This document shows positions 1 through 10,542 of a stretch of 64,000 bases of DNA, in pieces. The notes beneath the pieces were generated by a model. The model did no database searches. It had not been told where the DNA came from and saw only the letters and a program-made list of their open reading frames with translations. Location: assembly GCA_963834425.1 (NCBI GenBank), contig CAWIBR010000013.1, positions 1,426,001 to 1,490,000 on the forward strand. Reading direction: 5' to 3'. Within the stretch, counting starts at the first letter, position 1; each line of letters opens with the position of its first letter. Source of the DNA: CAVURS01 sp963834425 (GTDB taxonomy: Bacteria; Actinomycetota; Actinomycetes; Actinomycetales; CAVURS01). The translations under genes and the position numbers were made by a program.

Positions 1-1337
<1,337 letters not shown>

Positions 1338-1367
1338 GCCTCAATCGTCCCATGGGCGAAGGGGCGG

Positions 1368-2241
1368 TCAGCCCAGGCGCCGGATCTGCACCTCGACGAA
1401 GAGGGTCGAGGGCGCCGATCCGGAGTAGATGCCCTTGAGCGGGGTGACGTCGCCGTAGTCGCGGCCCCGGGCGACGACGACGTGGCGGTCGTCGGGCGGG
1501 ACCGCGTTGGTCGGGTCGAAGCCGGTCCAGCTGCCGGTCCACCACTCCAGCCAGGCGTGGCTCTGCCCGGTCGTGACCTCGCCCGGCTGCGGGTTGGTCC
1601 GCGGGTCGAAGTAGCCGGAGACGTAGCGCGCGGGGATGCCGACCGAGCGCAGGGCTCCGATGCAGACGTGGGCGATGTCCTGGCAGACCCCCGAGCCCGC
1701 CGCCCACGCTTCGCGCCGCGGTGCTCCGGACCTCGCTGCTGCCCGGCACGTAGCTCATCTGCTGATGGACCAGGTCGCAGACCTGACGCGCGACCTCGTC
1801 CGGGCCGGACCGGCCCGGCCAGCCCGACACCTGCTCGACCAGGTCGTCCGGCGGGTCGGTGCGAGGGGTCATCAGCAGCATCTCGACGTACTCGTCGTAG
1901 ACCTGGGGCGAGCCGAGGTCGGCCCAGCCGAGCCGGCCGACGTCCAGGCCCAAGAGGTCGGCGGCACCCGGGAAGGCGGCCACGTCGTCCAGCTCGACGA
2001 CGCTGCGCGCGGTCACCTCGAGCTGGTCATGCGGCCGGAGCACCTCGAACGCCGTGACCTGGGTGCCCCAGTAGTCGACGTAGGTCGTCTCCCACGAGGT
2101 CGGCCGGACCTCGATCCGGGCCCGCAGGGTCTGCTGGGACGGCGTCGTCATCGGCGTCATCCGAGCCTCGTTGTACGACGCCATGACCGGCTCGGCGTAG
2201 CGGAAGCCGGTGCGGTGCACGATCTCGACCCGAGCGCTCAC
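1368..2241 (-). CDS. Transglutaminase-like cysteine peptidase family protein, frameshifted
   Basis: Bacterial transglutaminase-like protein with an N-terminal beta-sandwich domain (VEIVHRTGFRYAEPV) and a C-terminal papain-like fold. As sequenced, the frame breaks near position 1715, where one extra base follows ACCGCG. Shifting the frame restores the whole catalytic half: Cys in SGVCQDIAH, His in QSHAWLEWW, Asp in FDPTN, then the end TLFVEVQIRRLG. All three catalytic residues lie after the break. The GTG start overlaps the upstream alpha-E gene stop by 4 nt. Together with the alpha-E and ATP-grasp genes it forms a conserved actinobacterial cassette thought to make or modify a peptide; the substrate is unknown. 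Confidence 0.9.
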
Positions 2242-3164
2242 AGGCTCTCCCCGACCCAGGACATCGCCGTCGCACCCTCGAAGTAGCGCTGGGCGATCAC
2301 GTTGCTCGCGGACGAGCAGGCCAGCTGCACGCCCTCCATCAGCGTTGGGAGCCGGGTCACGACATCGGACAGCGGCGTGTACTCCAGACCGGCCCGGGCG
2401 GCTCCGAGCACTCGCAAGGCCTCGTCGTGCACGCCGATCCGCTGCTCCAGGCCGGCGATCTGCTCCAGCGACTCCTCGGCCTGGCCCAGTGCATGCACGA
2501 TCGAGCGGGGGAAGAGTCGGTCGAGCAGGATGAACTCGGCGGCGTCACGGTCCGCCTCCATCCCGCGGTAGGTGCGCAGAAAGACCTCACGGGCTCCACA
2601 GGCCAGCAGCAGGGTCGGCCAAGCGGCGGTCGGGCCCCGCGAGACGACCGTCGAGGCCACCAGGCGGGCGGTCATGTCGGCCCGCTCGAGGCTGCGCCCC
2701 AGGACCAGGAAGTGCCAGCCCTCGTCGCGACTCATCGTGCCGTCCGCGACGCCGGCCACCAGGGAGGTGCGCTCGCGGACCCAGCGGAAGAAGATCGCAT
2801 CGCGCGAGGCGCGCCATCGCCCGGAGGGCAACGTGTTCCAGGTCGTGTTGAGCACCTCCCACAGCTCGGTGGAGAGGGTCTCCCGGGCTCGGCGGGCGTT
2901 CTCGCGGGCCCCGCTCAGACAGCGCGCGATCGACCAGGGCGAGCTCTCGTCGTAGGCCAGGAGCCGGACCACGCTGGCCCGGTTGGGCTGCTGCTCGTCG
3001 CCGCAGCCCATGATGCTCAGCAGGGTGGCGCAGGCGGTCTCCTCCTCGACCCACGGGTCCTCGACGAGCATCTGCAGGTGGACGTCGAGCAGCCGGGCGG
3101 TGCATTCGGCGCGCTCGACATACCGACCGATCCAGAAGAGCGACTCGGCGATCCGGCTCAGCAT
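2238..3164 (-). CDS. Alpha-E domain-containing protein
   Basis: 308 residues starting MLSRIAESLFWIGRYVERAE, the hallmark N-terminus of the all-helical alpha-E family (DUF403). The whole protein is predicted helical, with the conserved motifs SRDEGWHFLVLGRSLERADM and AMSWVGESL at the end. The ATG at 3164 is chosen because it matches the family start; an in-frame upstream extension would only run through the neighbour's poly-Q region in another frame. It overlaps the ATP-grasp gene by 7 nt and the transglutaminase by 4 nt, so the three are almost certainly one translationally coupled operon. No biochemical role is established for this family. Confidence 0.95.
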   Translation of the reverse strand: MLSRIAESLFWIGRYVERAECTARLLDVHLQMLVEDPWVEEETACATLLSIMGCGDEQQPNRASVVRLLAYDESSPWSIARCLSGARENARRARETLSTELWEVLNTTWNTLPSGRWRASRDAIFFRWVRERTSLVAGVADGTMSRDEGWHFLVLGRSLERADMTARLVASTVVSRGPTAAWPTLLLACGAREVFLRTYRGMEADRDAAEFILLDRLFPRSIVHALGQAEESLEQIAGLEQRIGVHDEALRVLGAARAGLEYTPLSDVVTRLPTLMEGVQLACSSASNVIAQRYFEGATAMSWVGESL

Positions 3165-4756
3165 GGCGTCGCCCCGCTCGCTCGAAACTGCTGCTGCTGC
3201 TGTTGCTGTTGCTGCTGCTGGTCGCTGCGGGCGTCCGCGGGCCGGATCTCGCGCGGTACGACGACCGGCGGCTGCACCGGGATCGCCGGGTCGGGGCGCT
3301 CCCGGTCGACCCACGGGGCGTGCGGCTCGGGCTCGAGCACCCAGGTGTCCTTCGAGCCGCCCCCGCGGCTGCTGTTGACGACCAGCTCGCCCCGACCGAG
3401 GGCGACCCGGGTCAGCCCGCCGGGCAGCACGAAGACGTCGGTGCCGTCGTTGACGGCGAACGGCCGCAGGTCGACGTGGCGCGGCTCCAGCCGGTCGCCG
3501 ACGAGGGTCGGCACGGTGGAGAGCTGGACCATCGGCTGGGCGATCCAGCCGCGCGGGTCCTCCAGCAGGCGCAGCCGGGCCGCATCCAGCTCGGCCGCGG
3601 TGCTCTGCGGGCCCATCACGATCCCCTTGCCGCCGGAGCCGTCGACCGGCTTGACCACCAGCTCGGCCAGGCGGTCCAGGACCTCCTCCAGGGCGCCCGG
3701 GTCCTCGAGCCGCCAGGTCGTGACGTTGGGCAGGATCGGCTCCTCACCCAGGTAGTAGCGCGTGAGATCGGGCAGGTAGGTGTAGACGAGCTTGTCGTCG
3801 GCGACGCCGTTGCCGACCGCGTTGGCGATGGTGACCCGGCCCGCCCGCGCGGCGTTGATGATCCCGGGACAGCCGAGCATCGAGTCCTCACGGAAGTGCA
3901 CCGGGTCCAGGAAGTCGTCGTCGACCCGGCGGTAGATGACGTCGACCGGCTGCAGGCCGGCCGTCGTCCGCATCATCACTCGGCCCGATCGGCAGACCAG
4001 GTCGGTGCCGTCGACCAGCTCGATGCCCATGGTCCGGGCCAGCAGGGCGTGTTCGAAGTAGGCGCCGTTGAAGACCCCGGGTGTCAGGACGACGACGGTC
4101 GGGTCCTGGACGCCGTCGGGAGCGCACGCACGCAGCGCGTCGAGCAGCCGGCGCGGATATTCGCTGACCGGCGAAATCCGGTGCTGCGCAAAGACTTCGG
4201 GCAGGACCGACGACATCGCGCTGCGGTTGGTCATGACGTAGGACACGCCGCTGGGCACCCGCACGTTGTCCTCGAGCACGCGGAAGACCCCGCCGGGATC
4301 ACGGATCAGGTCGATGCCGGCGACGTGCACCCGCACACCGCCGGGAGGTTCGATGCCGGCGACCGCGCGGTGGAAGTGGGACGAGGACAGGATGAGGGCC
4401 TTGGGGACCACGCCGTCCTGGACAACCTGCTGCGCGCCGTACACGTCAGCGAGGAACGCCTCCAACACCCGCACGCGCTGTCGGACGCCGCGCTCGATGA
4501 CCTGCCAGTCGGCGGCGTCGACCACTCGCGGCACGATGTCGAGCGGGAACGGCCGCTCCTCGCCCCCGACGTCGAAGGTGACGCCCTGGTCGAGATAGGC
4601 GCGGGCCAGGGTGTCGGCGCGGGCCTGCAGCTCGCCTGGGGGTGCCGCGGCCAGCACCGAATGGACGTCGACCAGCGCCGGGCGCACGCCGCCTTCGGCG
4701 TCGAACATCTCGTCCCAGGCCGGCCCCTGCGGGTAGCCGTCGAAGAGGTCCGCCAT
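3158..4756 (-). CDS. Circularly permuted ATP-grasp protein with C-terminal poly-Gln tail
   Basis: 532 residues, first gene of the ATP-grasp / alpha-E / transglutaminase operon. The circularly permuted ATP-grasp fold (DUF404/DUF407) is recognised by FPLDIVPRVV, VFRVLEDNVRVPSGVSYV, DLVCRSGRVMMRTT, GNGVADDKLVYTYLPDL and VVKPVDGSGGKGIV, followed by SSRGGGSKDTWVL. Members are expected to ligate a carboxylate to an amine using ATP. The C-terminus is odd: eleven consecutive glutamines (residues 513-523, CAG/CAA codons) followed by FRASGATPC. The tail overlaps the start of the next gene. The ATG at 4756 has no good purine-rich Shine-Dalgarno but matches the family N-terminus (DLFDGYPQGPAWDEMF). Confidence 0.95.
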   Translation of the reverse strand: MADLFDGYPQGPAWDEMFDAEGGVRPALVDVHSVLAAAPPGELQARADTLARAYLDQGVTFDVGGEERPFPLDIVPRVVDAADWQVIERGVRQRVRVLEAFLADVYGAQQVVQDGVVPKALILSSSHFHRAVAGIEPPGGVRVHVAGIDLIRDPGGVFRVLEDNVRVPSGVSYVMTNRSAMSSVLPEVFAQHRISPVSEYPRRLLDALRACAPDGVQDPTVVVLTPGVFNGAYFEHALLARTMGIELVDGTDLVCRSGRVMMRTTAGLQPVDVIYRRVDDDFLDPVHFREDSMLGCPGIINAARAGRVTIANAVGNGVADDKLVYTYLPDLTRYYLGEEPILPNVTTWRLEDPGALEEVLDRLAELVVKPVDGSGGKGIVMGPQSTAAELDAARLRLLEDPRGWIAQPMVQLSTVPTLVGDRLEPRHVDLRPFAVNDGTDVFVLPGGLTRVALGRGELVVNSSRGGGSKDTWVLEPEPHAPWVDRERPDPAIPVQPPVVVPREIRPADARSDQQQQQQQQQQQFRASGATPC

Positions 4757-4821
4757 GGCGGAAACCTAAACCCCCAGGATGTTTCCAGGAGATTACTTGG
4801 CGATTGCCTGGTCGATCGGCT

Positions 4822-4843
4822 AGCAATGTGATATCACTTTGCT
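4822..4843. promoter_or_regulatory. 22-bp near-perfect palindrome, candidate operator
   Basis: An inner 10-bp perfect palindrome GTGATATCAC is flanked by a T on each side and then by 5-bp arms AGCAA/TTGCT, so only one base pair of 22 fails to match. It lies 60 bp upstream of the SPFH gene and 65 bp upstream of the divergent ATP-grasp start. The obvious candidate ligand is the ribbon-helix-helix protein encoded just after the SPFH gene, but that is inference. Confidence 0.65.
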
Positions 4844-4903
4844 ATGTCGCCCGCGTCGCGGGCACCGAACCCTAGAGAACCCTAGAGAACCCAGGGGACT
4901 GAG

Positions 4904-5839
4904 ATGAGCCAGCCGAACCAACCCGAGGAAACCTCTACCGTTGCCGTGTCGACGACGCCCGTCGGACACACCGGCACCCACGTCGATGTCGCCGAGCACC
5001 CGGGCTGGACCGCCCCCGGCGCGGTCGGCCTGATCGCGGGCCTGGTCCTGCTGGGCCTCGCCATCGTCTGCGCCGGTCAGAGCGGCGCGTTCATCGCCCT
5101 GGCCGTCCTGCTGGGTGTTCTCGGCATCATCGCGCTGACCTCGCTGATCGTGATCGCCCCGGGGCAGACCCGAGTCGTGCAGTTCTTCGGGAAGTACGTC
5201 GGCACGGTGCGGCGGCAGGGCCTGAGCATGGTCCCGCCGCTGACCACGCGTCGCCGGATCAACGTCAAGGTCAACAACTTCGAGACCAACCGCCTCAAGG
5301 TCAACGACGCCGACGGCAACCCGGTGGACATCGCGGCCATCGTGGTCTGGCAGGTCGCCGACACCGCCAAGGCGGTCTTCGCCGTGCAGGACTACCTGAG
5401 CTTCGTCTCGGTGCAGTCCGAGGCGGCCCTGCGGCATGTGGCGACCACCCGACCGTACGACGGGGGCGACAACGAAACCTCGTCCTTGCGGGGCAACACC
5501 GACGACGTGGCGGCCGAGCTGGCGCGCGAGGTGGCCGCCCGGATCGCGGTTGCCGGCGTCGAGATCGTCGAGGTGCGGATCAGCCACCTGGCCTACGCGC
5601 CCGAGATCGCCCAGGTCATGTTGCAGCGCCAGCAGGCGGCAGCGGTCATCTCGGCCCGGAGCCGGATCGTCGAGGGTGCCGTGGGCATGGTCGAGATGGC
5701 GCTGAACCGGATGACCGAGCGCAACATCGTCGAGCTGGACGACGAGCGCCGGGCCGCGATGGTCAGCAACCTGCTGGTCATCCTCTGCGGCGACAGCCGG
5801 GCGACGCCGATCGTCAACACCGGGACGCTCTACCAGTGA
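4904..5839 (+). CDS. SPFH/band 7 domain membrane protein
   Basis: 311 residues. The N-terminus is cytoplasmic and acidic, two membrane segments lie at about residues 38-56 and 62-85, and then the SPFH (stomatin/prohibitin/flotillin) domain begins at IVIAPGQTRVVQFFGKYVGTVRRQGL. The domain contains the conserved DIAAIVVWQVADTAKAVFAV and a helical C-terminal region (LQRQQAAAVISARSRIVEGAVGMVEMAL). Such proteins oligomerise at the membrane and organise microdomains or proteases; the client here is unknown. The ATG at 4904 is preceded by AGGGGACTGAG. Two copies of CCCTAGAGAA sit just upstream of it. It is followed 18 bp later by a small RHH gene. Confidence 0.95.
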   Translation: MSQPNQPEETSTVAVSTTPVGHTGTHVDVAEHPGWTAPGAVGLIAGLVLLGLAIVCAGQSGAFIALAVLLGVLGIIALTSLIVIAPGQTRVVQFFGKYVGTVRRQGLSMVPPLTTRRRINVKVNNFETNRLKVNDADGNPVDIAAIVVWQVADTAKAVFAVQDYLSFVSVQSEAALRHVATTRPYDGGDNETSSLRGNTDDVAAELAREVAARIAVAGVEIVEVRISHLAYAPEIAQVMLQRQQAAAVISARSRIVEGAVGMVEMALNRMTERNIVELDDERRAAMVSNLLVILCGDSRATPIVNTGTLYQ

Positions 5840-5857
5840 GCGCCGGGTGAGCCCGTC

Positions 5858-6070
5858 GTGAGCGATCGACGGTCGAGCCGGGACGGGGCGGGCCGGGGTC
5901 GCAGCGAGGGTCGGAGCGCAAACCGGCCCTGTTGCGCCTCGACCCGGCCGTCCACGCCGCGCTCGCCCGATGGGCCGCGGACGACCTGCGCAGCTTCAAC
6001 GCCCACGTCGAGTGGCTGCTGCGGCAGGGCCCTGCGCGATGCCGGGCGGCTGCCCCGCAAGGACGCCTGA
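5858..6070 (+). CDS. Small ribbon-helix-helix (Arc/MetJ-type) protein, two compensating frameshifts
   Basis: About 70 codons from GTG to TGA in one frame, but the middle reads sensibly only in another frame: KPALLRLDPAVHAALARWA, then DDLRSFNAHVEWLLRQALRD, then AGRLPRKDA. This is a typical ribbon-helix-helix fold (RLDPAVHAAL strand, then two helices with SFNAHVEWLLR). A base appears to be missing near 5917 and an extra G is present near 6030 (CAGGGCC where CAGGCC is expected), so start and stop fall in the same frame by cancellation. A short RHH protein after an SPFH gene is a recurrent bacterial pair; it probably regulates this operon. Confidence 0.75.
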   Translation: MSDRRSSRDGAGRGRSEGRSANRPCCASTRPSTPRSPDGPRTTCAASTPTSSGCCGRALRDAGRLPRKDA

Positions 6071-6127
6071 CCCGGACCCGGTACAGAACGCTGCAGGTCC
6101 CGATGCGCCCCTGACAGATGTCATGAA

Positions 6128-6145
6128 TGAGTGAGCACTCACTCA
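6128..6145. promoter_or_regulatory. TetR-type operator, 8-2-8 inverted repeat
   Basis: TGAGTGAG and CTCACTCA are perfect 8-bp inverted arms separated by CA. The repeat ends 14 bp before the GTG start of the TetR gene, a position where bound repressor would block transcription of the regulator and of the two ABC exporter genes behind it. The sequence matches the well-known TGAGTGA-type operators of TetR repressors. Confidence 0.8.
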
Positions 6146-6159
6146 GTTACGCTGCTCCG

Positions 6160-6827
6160 GTGGTCGACCTCGACATCTCGCCGCCCGCGCCGGGCTGCTC
6201 CGCTGCCTCCGGACGAGCGCCGGGCGGCCATCCTGACGGCCGCGATGCCGCTGGTCCGCGAGCACGGCTCGGACGTGACGACCAAGGCGATCGCCGAGGC
6301 CGCCGGCATCGCCGAGGGCACCATCTTCCGGGTCTTCAAGGACAAGGAGGAGCTGCTCACCGCCGTGGTCGAGCGGGCCTTCGACACCGGCCGGCTCGAG
6401 CGCCAGCTGGCCGCGATCGACCCCGCGCTCCCCCTCGAGGTCCGCGCCCTCACCGCGACCCGGCTCCTCCAGCGCCGGCTCGAGGGCGTCTGGCAGCTGA
6501 TGGCCGCGATGCGGATGGGCGCCCCACCGGCACCCACGACCCGGGCTCACCCGGCCACCCGCACGACCCTCGCGGCCACGCCGAGCGGGACCAGCGGGTC
6601 CTGTTCCACCTCGCTCGCGTCTTCGAGCCGGACGCCGAGCGAGCTGAGCTGTACGCCGGAGCAGGCCGCGCGGCTGCTGCGCCTGATCACCTTCTCCGGC
6701 AGCCATCCCCTGATCTCGCACGGCCAGCCGCTGACGGCGGAGGAGATCGTCGATCTCCTCCTGCACGGCATCTGGCACGACGCCGGCACCAGACCTCGGA
6801 CAGACCACCGGAGAAGCGCCATGTTGA
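6160..6827 (+). CDS. TetR/AcrR family transcriptional regulator, several frameshifts
   Basis: Probable autorepressor of the ABC exporter operon. The GTG at 6160 begins VVDLDISPPAPG; after a frame break near 6195 the DNA-binding domain reads PPDERRAAILTAAMPLVREH, then TTKAIAEAAGIAEGTIFRVF and KDKEELLTAVVERAF (helix-turn-helix). A middle piece (RDQRVLFHLARVFEPDAERA) is in a different frame, and the ligand-domain end (EEIVDLLLHGIWHDAG) returns to the second frame. Removing one base near 6787 gives a natural ending DLGQTTGEAPC with TGA at 6825-6827, overlapping the ABC start by 7 nt. At least four indels are needed, so the exact sequence is unreliable. Confidence 0.8.
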
Positions 6828-8554
6828 TCCAGCTGCTGCGGACCTCGCTGCGGCCCTACAGCCGACTGCTGTGGGCCGTCGTCGTCCTGCAGACGATCCA
6901 GACCCTCGCCTCGCTCTACCTGCCCAGCCTGAACGCGGACATCATCGACAAGGGCATCGCCCAGGGCGACACGTCGTACATCCTGCACACCGGCATGATC
7001 ATGCTGGCCATCACGTTGCTGCAGGTCGTCTGCGCGATCGGCGCGGTCTACTTCGGCGCCAAGACCGCGATGAGCTTCGGTCGCGACGTGCGCGGGCGGA
7101 TCTTCCACCGGGTCGGCGAGTTCTCCAGCCGGGAGGTCGGCCACTTCGGGGCACCCTCGCTGATCACCCGCACGACCAACGACGTCCAGCAGGTGCAGGT
7201 GCTGGTGCTGATGACCTGCACGCTGCTGGTCGCCGCGCCGATCACCGGCATCGGCGGCATCATCCTGGCCCTGCACGAGGACCTGGGTCTGGCCTGGCTC
7301 CTGGTGGTCGCCGTGCCGGTGCTGGCCATCGCGATCGGCGCGATCGTGAGCCAGATGGTCCCGCAGTTCCGGCTCATGCAGAAGCGCATCGACACGCTCA
7401 ACCGGGTGCTGCGCGAGCAGATCGCCGGCATCCGCGTGGTGCGCGCGTTCGTCCGCGAGCCGCAGGAGGTGGAGCGCTTCGCCCGCGCCAACCGCGACGT
7501 CACCGACACCGCCCGCCGGGTCGGACGGTTGCAGGCCTTCATGTTCCCGACCGTCATGCTGGTGCTCAACGTCTCCAGCGTCGCGGTGCTGTGGTTCGGC
7601 GCGCACCGGGTCGACAGCGGCCAGATGCAGATCGGCGCGCTCACGGCGTTCCTGAGCTATCTGATCCAGATCCTCTTCGCGGTCATGATGGCGACCTTCA
7701 TGGTGGTGATGGTCCCCCGGGCCGCTGTCTGCGCCGAGCGCATCCAGGAGGTGCTGGACACCGAGTCCTCCGTCGTCCTGCCGGAGGTGCCGGCAGCTGA
7801 CCCGATCCGCACCGGACGACTGGAGCTGCGTGACGTCGAGTTCAGCTTCCCTGGCGCGGAGTCCCCTGTGCTGCAACACATCTCGTTCGTCGCCGAGCCC
7901 GGTCAAACAACCGCGATCATCGGCAGCACCGGGGCCGGGAAGACCACGCTGGTCAACCTCATCCCGCGGCTGATGGACGCGACCGGAGGTGAGGTCATGG
8001 TCGACGGCGTCGACGTCCGCGAGCTCGCACCCGAGGTCCTCTGGAGCCGGGTCGGGCTGGTGCCCCAGCGGCCGTACCTCTTCACCGGCACCGTCGCGAC
8101 CAACCTGCGCTACGGCAACCCGGTCGCGACCGACGACGAGCTGTGGGCGGCGCTGGAGATCGCGCAGGCCCGGCAGTTCGTCGAGGCCATGCCCGAGGGG
8201 CTGGACGCGCCGATCGCCCAGGGCGGCACCAACGTGTCCGGCGGCCAGCGCCAGCGGCTCGCCATCGCGCGGGCTCTCGTGCGGCAACCGTCGATCTACC
8301 TCTTCGACGATGCGTTCTCGGCCCTCGACCTCGCCACCGACCGGCGGCTTCGCGCGGCCCTGACGCCGGTGACCCGGCAGGCCACGGTGCTGATCGTGGC
8401 CCAGCGGGTGTCCACCATCGTCGACGCCGACCAGATCATCGTCCTCGAGGACGGGCAGATCGTCGGTCGCGGCCGGCACGAGGAGCTGCTCGAGAGCTCC
8501 CCGACGTACGCCGAGATCGTCGAGTCCCAGCTGAGCGCCGAGGAGGCCGCATGA
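6821..8554 (+). CDS. ABC exporter half-transporter, subunit with degenerate ATPase site
   Basis: 577 residues: six membrane helices in the first 300 residues, then the nucleotide-binding domain. Walker A is GSTGAGKTT, the signature is VSGGQRQ, and Walker B is IYLFDDAFSALD. Two catalytic positions differ from consensus: the residue after Walker B is Asp instead of Glu, and the switch histidine is Gln (IVAQRVST). This is the pattern of the degenerate-site subunit in heterodimeric exporters of the TM287/288, LmrCD and BmrCD type. The ATG at 6821 sits immediately after the TetR gene, and the stop overlaps the next ABC gene by 4 nt (ATGA). Substrate unknown; multidrug or lipid export is typical. 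Confidence 0.95.
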   Translation: MLIQLLRTSLRPYSRLLWAVVVLQTIQTLASLYLPSLNADIIDKGIAQGDTSYILHTGMIMLAITLLQVVCAIGAVYFGAKTAMSFGRDVRGRIFHRVGEFSSREVGHFGAPSLITRTTNDVQQVQVLVLMTCTLLVAAPITGIGGIILALHEDLGLAWLLVVAVPVLAIAIGAIVSQMVPQFRLMQKRIDTLNRVLREQIAGIRVVRAFVREPQEVERFARANRDVTDTARRVGRLQAFMFPTVMLVLNVSSVAVLWFGAHRVDSGQMQIGALTAFLSYLIQILFAVMMATFMVVMVPRAAVCAERIQEVLDTESSVVLPEVPAADPIRTGRLELRDVEFSFPGAESPVLQHISFVAEPGQTTAIIGSTGAGKTTLVNLIPRLMDATGGEVMVDGVDVRELAPEVLWSRVGLVPQRPYLFTGTVATNLRYGNPVATDDELWAALEIAQARQFVEAMPEGLDAPIAQGGTNVSGGQRQRLAIARALVRQPSIYLFDDAFSALDLATDRRLRAALTPVTRQATVLIVAQRVSTIVDADQIIVLEDGQIVGRGRHEELLESSPTYAEIVESQLSAEEAA

Positions 8555-10542
8555 GCACCACCGAACCGGCTGCCGCCCGCGGCGGCCGCCTCGCGGCGAG
8601 GTCCTGGCGGCGGTGGGCCGTGGGGCAACGCCGGCATGCCGACCGAGAAGTCGCTGGACTTCGGTCCGTCCGCCAAGCGCTTGCTCGGCCGGCTGAGTCC
8701 CGCAGCGGTTCACCGTCATGGGCGTCGTCGTCCTGGCCGTGGCCAGCGTCACGATGTCGGTGCTCGGGCCCAAGATCCTCGGCCACGCAACGGATCTGAT
8801 CTTCGACGGCGTCATCGGCCGCCGGCTGCCGGCCGGCGTCGACAAGGCCCAGGCCGTGGCCGGCCTGCGCGCTCAGGGACAGGACCGGATCGCCGACCTG
8901 GTCAGCGGGACCTCGGTCGTGCCCGGGCAGGGCATCGACTTCCACGCCCTGGCCGTCGTGCTGATCGGCGTGCTCTGCCTCTACGTCGGCGCCTCCATCC
9001 TTTCGCTCGCGCAGGGCTGGCTGCTCAACGGCGTCGTGCAGCAGACGGTCCTGCAGCTGCGAGCCGACGTCGAGGACAAGATCAACGCGCTGCCGTTGCG
9101 CTACTTCGACGGCCAGCCGCGCGGTGAGGTGCTGAGCAAGGTCACCAACGACATCGACAACATCGCCCAGAGCCTGCAGCAGAGCCTGAGCCAGCTGCTC
9201 ACCTCGCTGCTGACCGTGATCGGCGTCGTCACGATGATGTTCATCGTCTCGCCCCTGCTCGCGATGCATCGCCCTGATCTCGATCCCGATCTCGATGGTG
9301 CTGACCAAGGTGATCGCCAAGCGTTCGCAGCGGCAGTTCATCGCCCAGTGGCGGCACACCGGCGTCCTCAACGGCCAGATCGAGGAGACCTTCACCGGGC
9401 ACGAGCTGGTCAAGGTGTTCGGCCGCCAGCCCGAGGTCGAGGAGCAGTTCCGCCAGCGCAACGAGGAGCTCTACGCCGCGAGCTTCAAGGCGCAGTTCAT
9501 CTCCGGCATCATCATGCCGACGATGATGTTCATCGGGAACCTCAACTACGTCGCGATCGCGGTCGTCGGAGGGCTGCGGGTCGCCTCGGGCGCGATCTCG
9601 CTCGGCGACGTCCAGGCGTTCATCCAGTACTCCCGCCAGTTCACCCAACCGCTGACCCAGGTCGCCTCCATGGCCAACGTGCTGCAGTCCGGAGTCGCCT
9701 CTGCCGAAAGGGTTTTCGAGCTGCTCGACGCACCGGAGCAGAGTCCGGACGCGGCTCCACCGGTGCGGCTGGACGATGTCCGCGGGCGGGTGGCCTTCGA
9801 GGACGTGTCGTTCCGCTACGAGGCCGACCGGCCGCTGATCGAGGACCTCTCGCTGACCGTCGAGCCGGGACGCACCGTCGCCATCGTCGGGCAGACGGGA
9901 GCCGGCAAGACCACGCTGGTCAACCTGATCATGCGCTTCTACGACCTGGACTCGGGTCGGATCACGGTCGACGGCGTCGACATCACCCAGCTCACCCGAG
10001 CCGACCTGCGCGGGGACATCGGCATGGTGCTGCAGGACGCGTGGCTGTTCGGCGGCACGATCCGGGACAACATCGCCTACGGCAACCCGGCGGCCAGCGA
10101 GGAGCAGATCCTCGACGCGGCGCGCGCGACGTACGTCGACCGGTTCGTCCGCTCGCTGCCCGACGGCTACGACACGGTCATCGCCGACGACGCCGGCAAC
10201 ATCAGTGCCGGGGAGCGCCAGCTGATCACCATCGCCCGGGCCTTCCTGGCCGACCCGGCCATCCTGATCCTGGACGAGGCGACCAGCTCGGTCGACACCC
10301 GCACCGAGGTCCTGGTGCAGCACGCCATGGCCGCGCTGCGCAGCGACCGGACCAGCTTCGTCATCGCGCACCGGCTCTCGACCATCCGCGATGCCCACGT
10401 GATCCTGGTCATGGACGCGGGCCGGATCGTGGAGCAGGGCTCGCACACCGAGCTGCTCGCCCGGCACGGCGCCTACTACGACCTCTACCAGTCGCAGTTC
10501 GCCCAGCCGCTGGAGGAGGAGGCCGACCTGGCCCTCAGCTGA
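8551..10542 (+). CDS. ABC exporter half-transporter, catalytic-site partner, three frameshifts near N-terminus
   Basis: Second half of the heterodimer. The reconstructed protein (about 660 residues) begins MSTTEPAAARGG, passes through GPWGNAGMPTEKSLDFGPSA, and has six membrane helices. The NBD has Walker A GQTGAGKTT, Walker B AILILDEATSSVD with the catalytic Glu, and the switch His (VIAHRLST). Its signature is the variant ISAGERQ. Its Walker motifs with the partner's SGGQ signature make the competent ATP site; its own variant signature faces the partner's degenerate Walker B. Indels near 8600-8630, 8705 and 9268 (extra C in GATGCATCGC) split the membrane domain. The region between helices two and three (about residues 60-110) is longer than usual. 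Confidence 0.9.

Noticed and set aside
1368..2241. Transglutaminase gene as a genuine pseudogene
   Set aside because: All catalytic residues and the natural stop are preserved after one base shift, and many other genes here show the same kind of break, so sequencing error is more likely.
6131..8554. One continuous frame joining the TetR gene and the ABC transporter
   Set aside because: The TetR part makes sense only with several frame changes, and the natural stop appears once a likely extra base near 6787 is removed, so a true fusion is unlikely.
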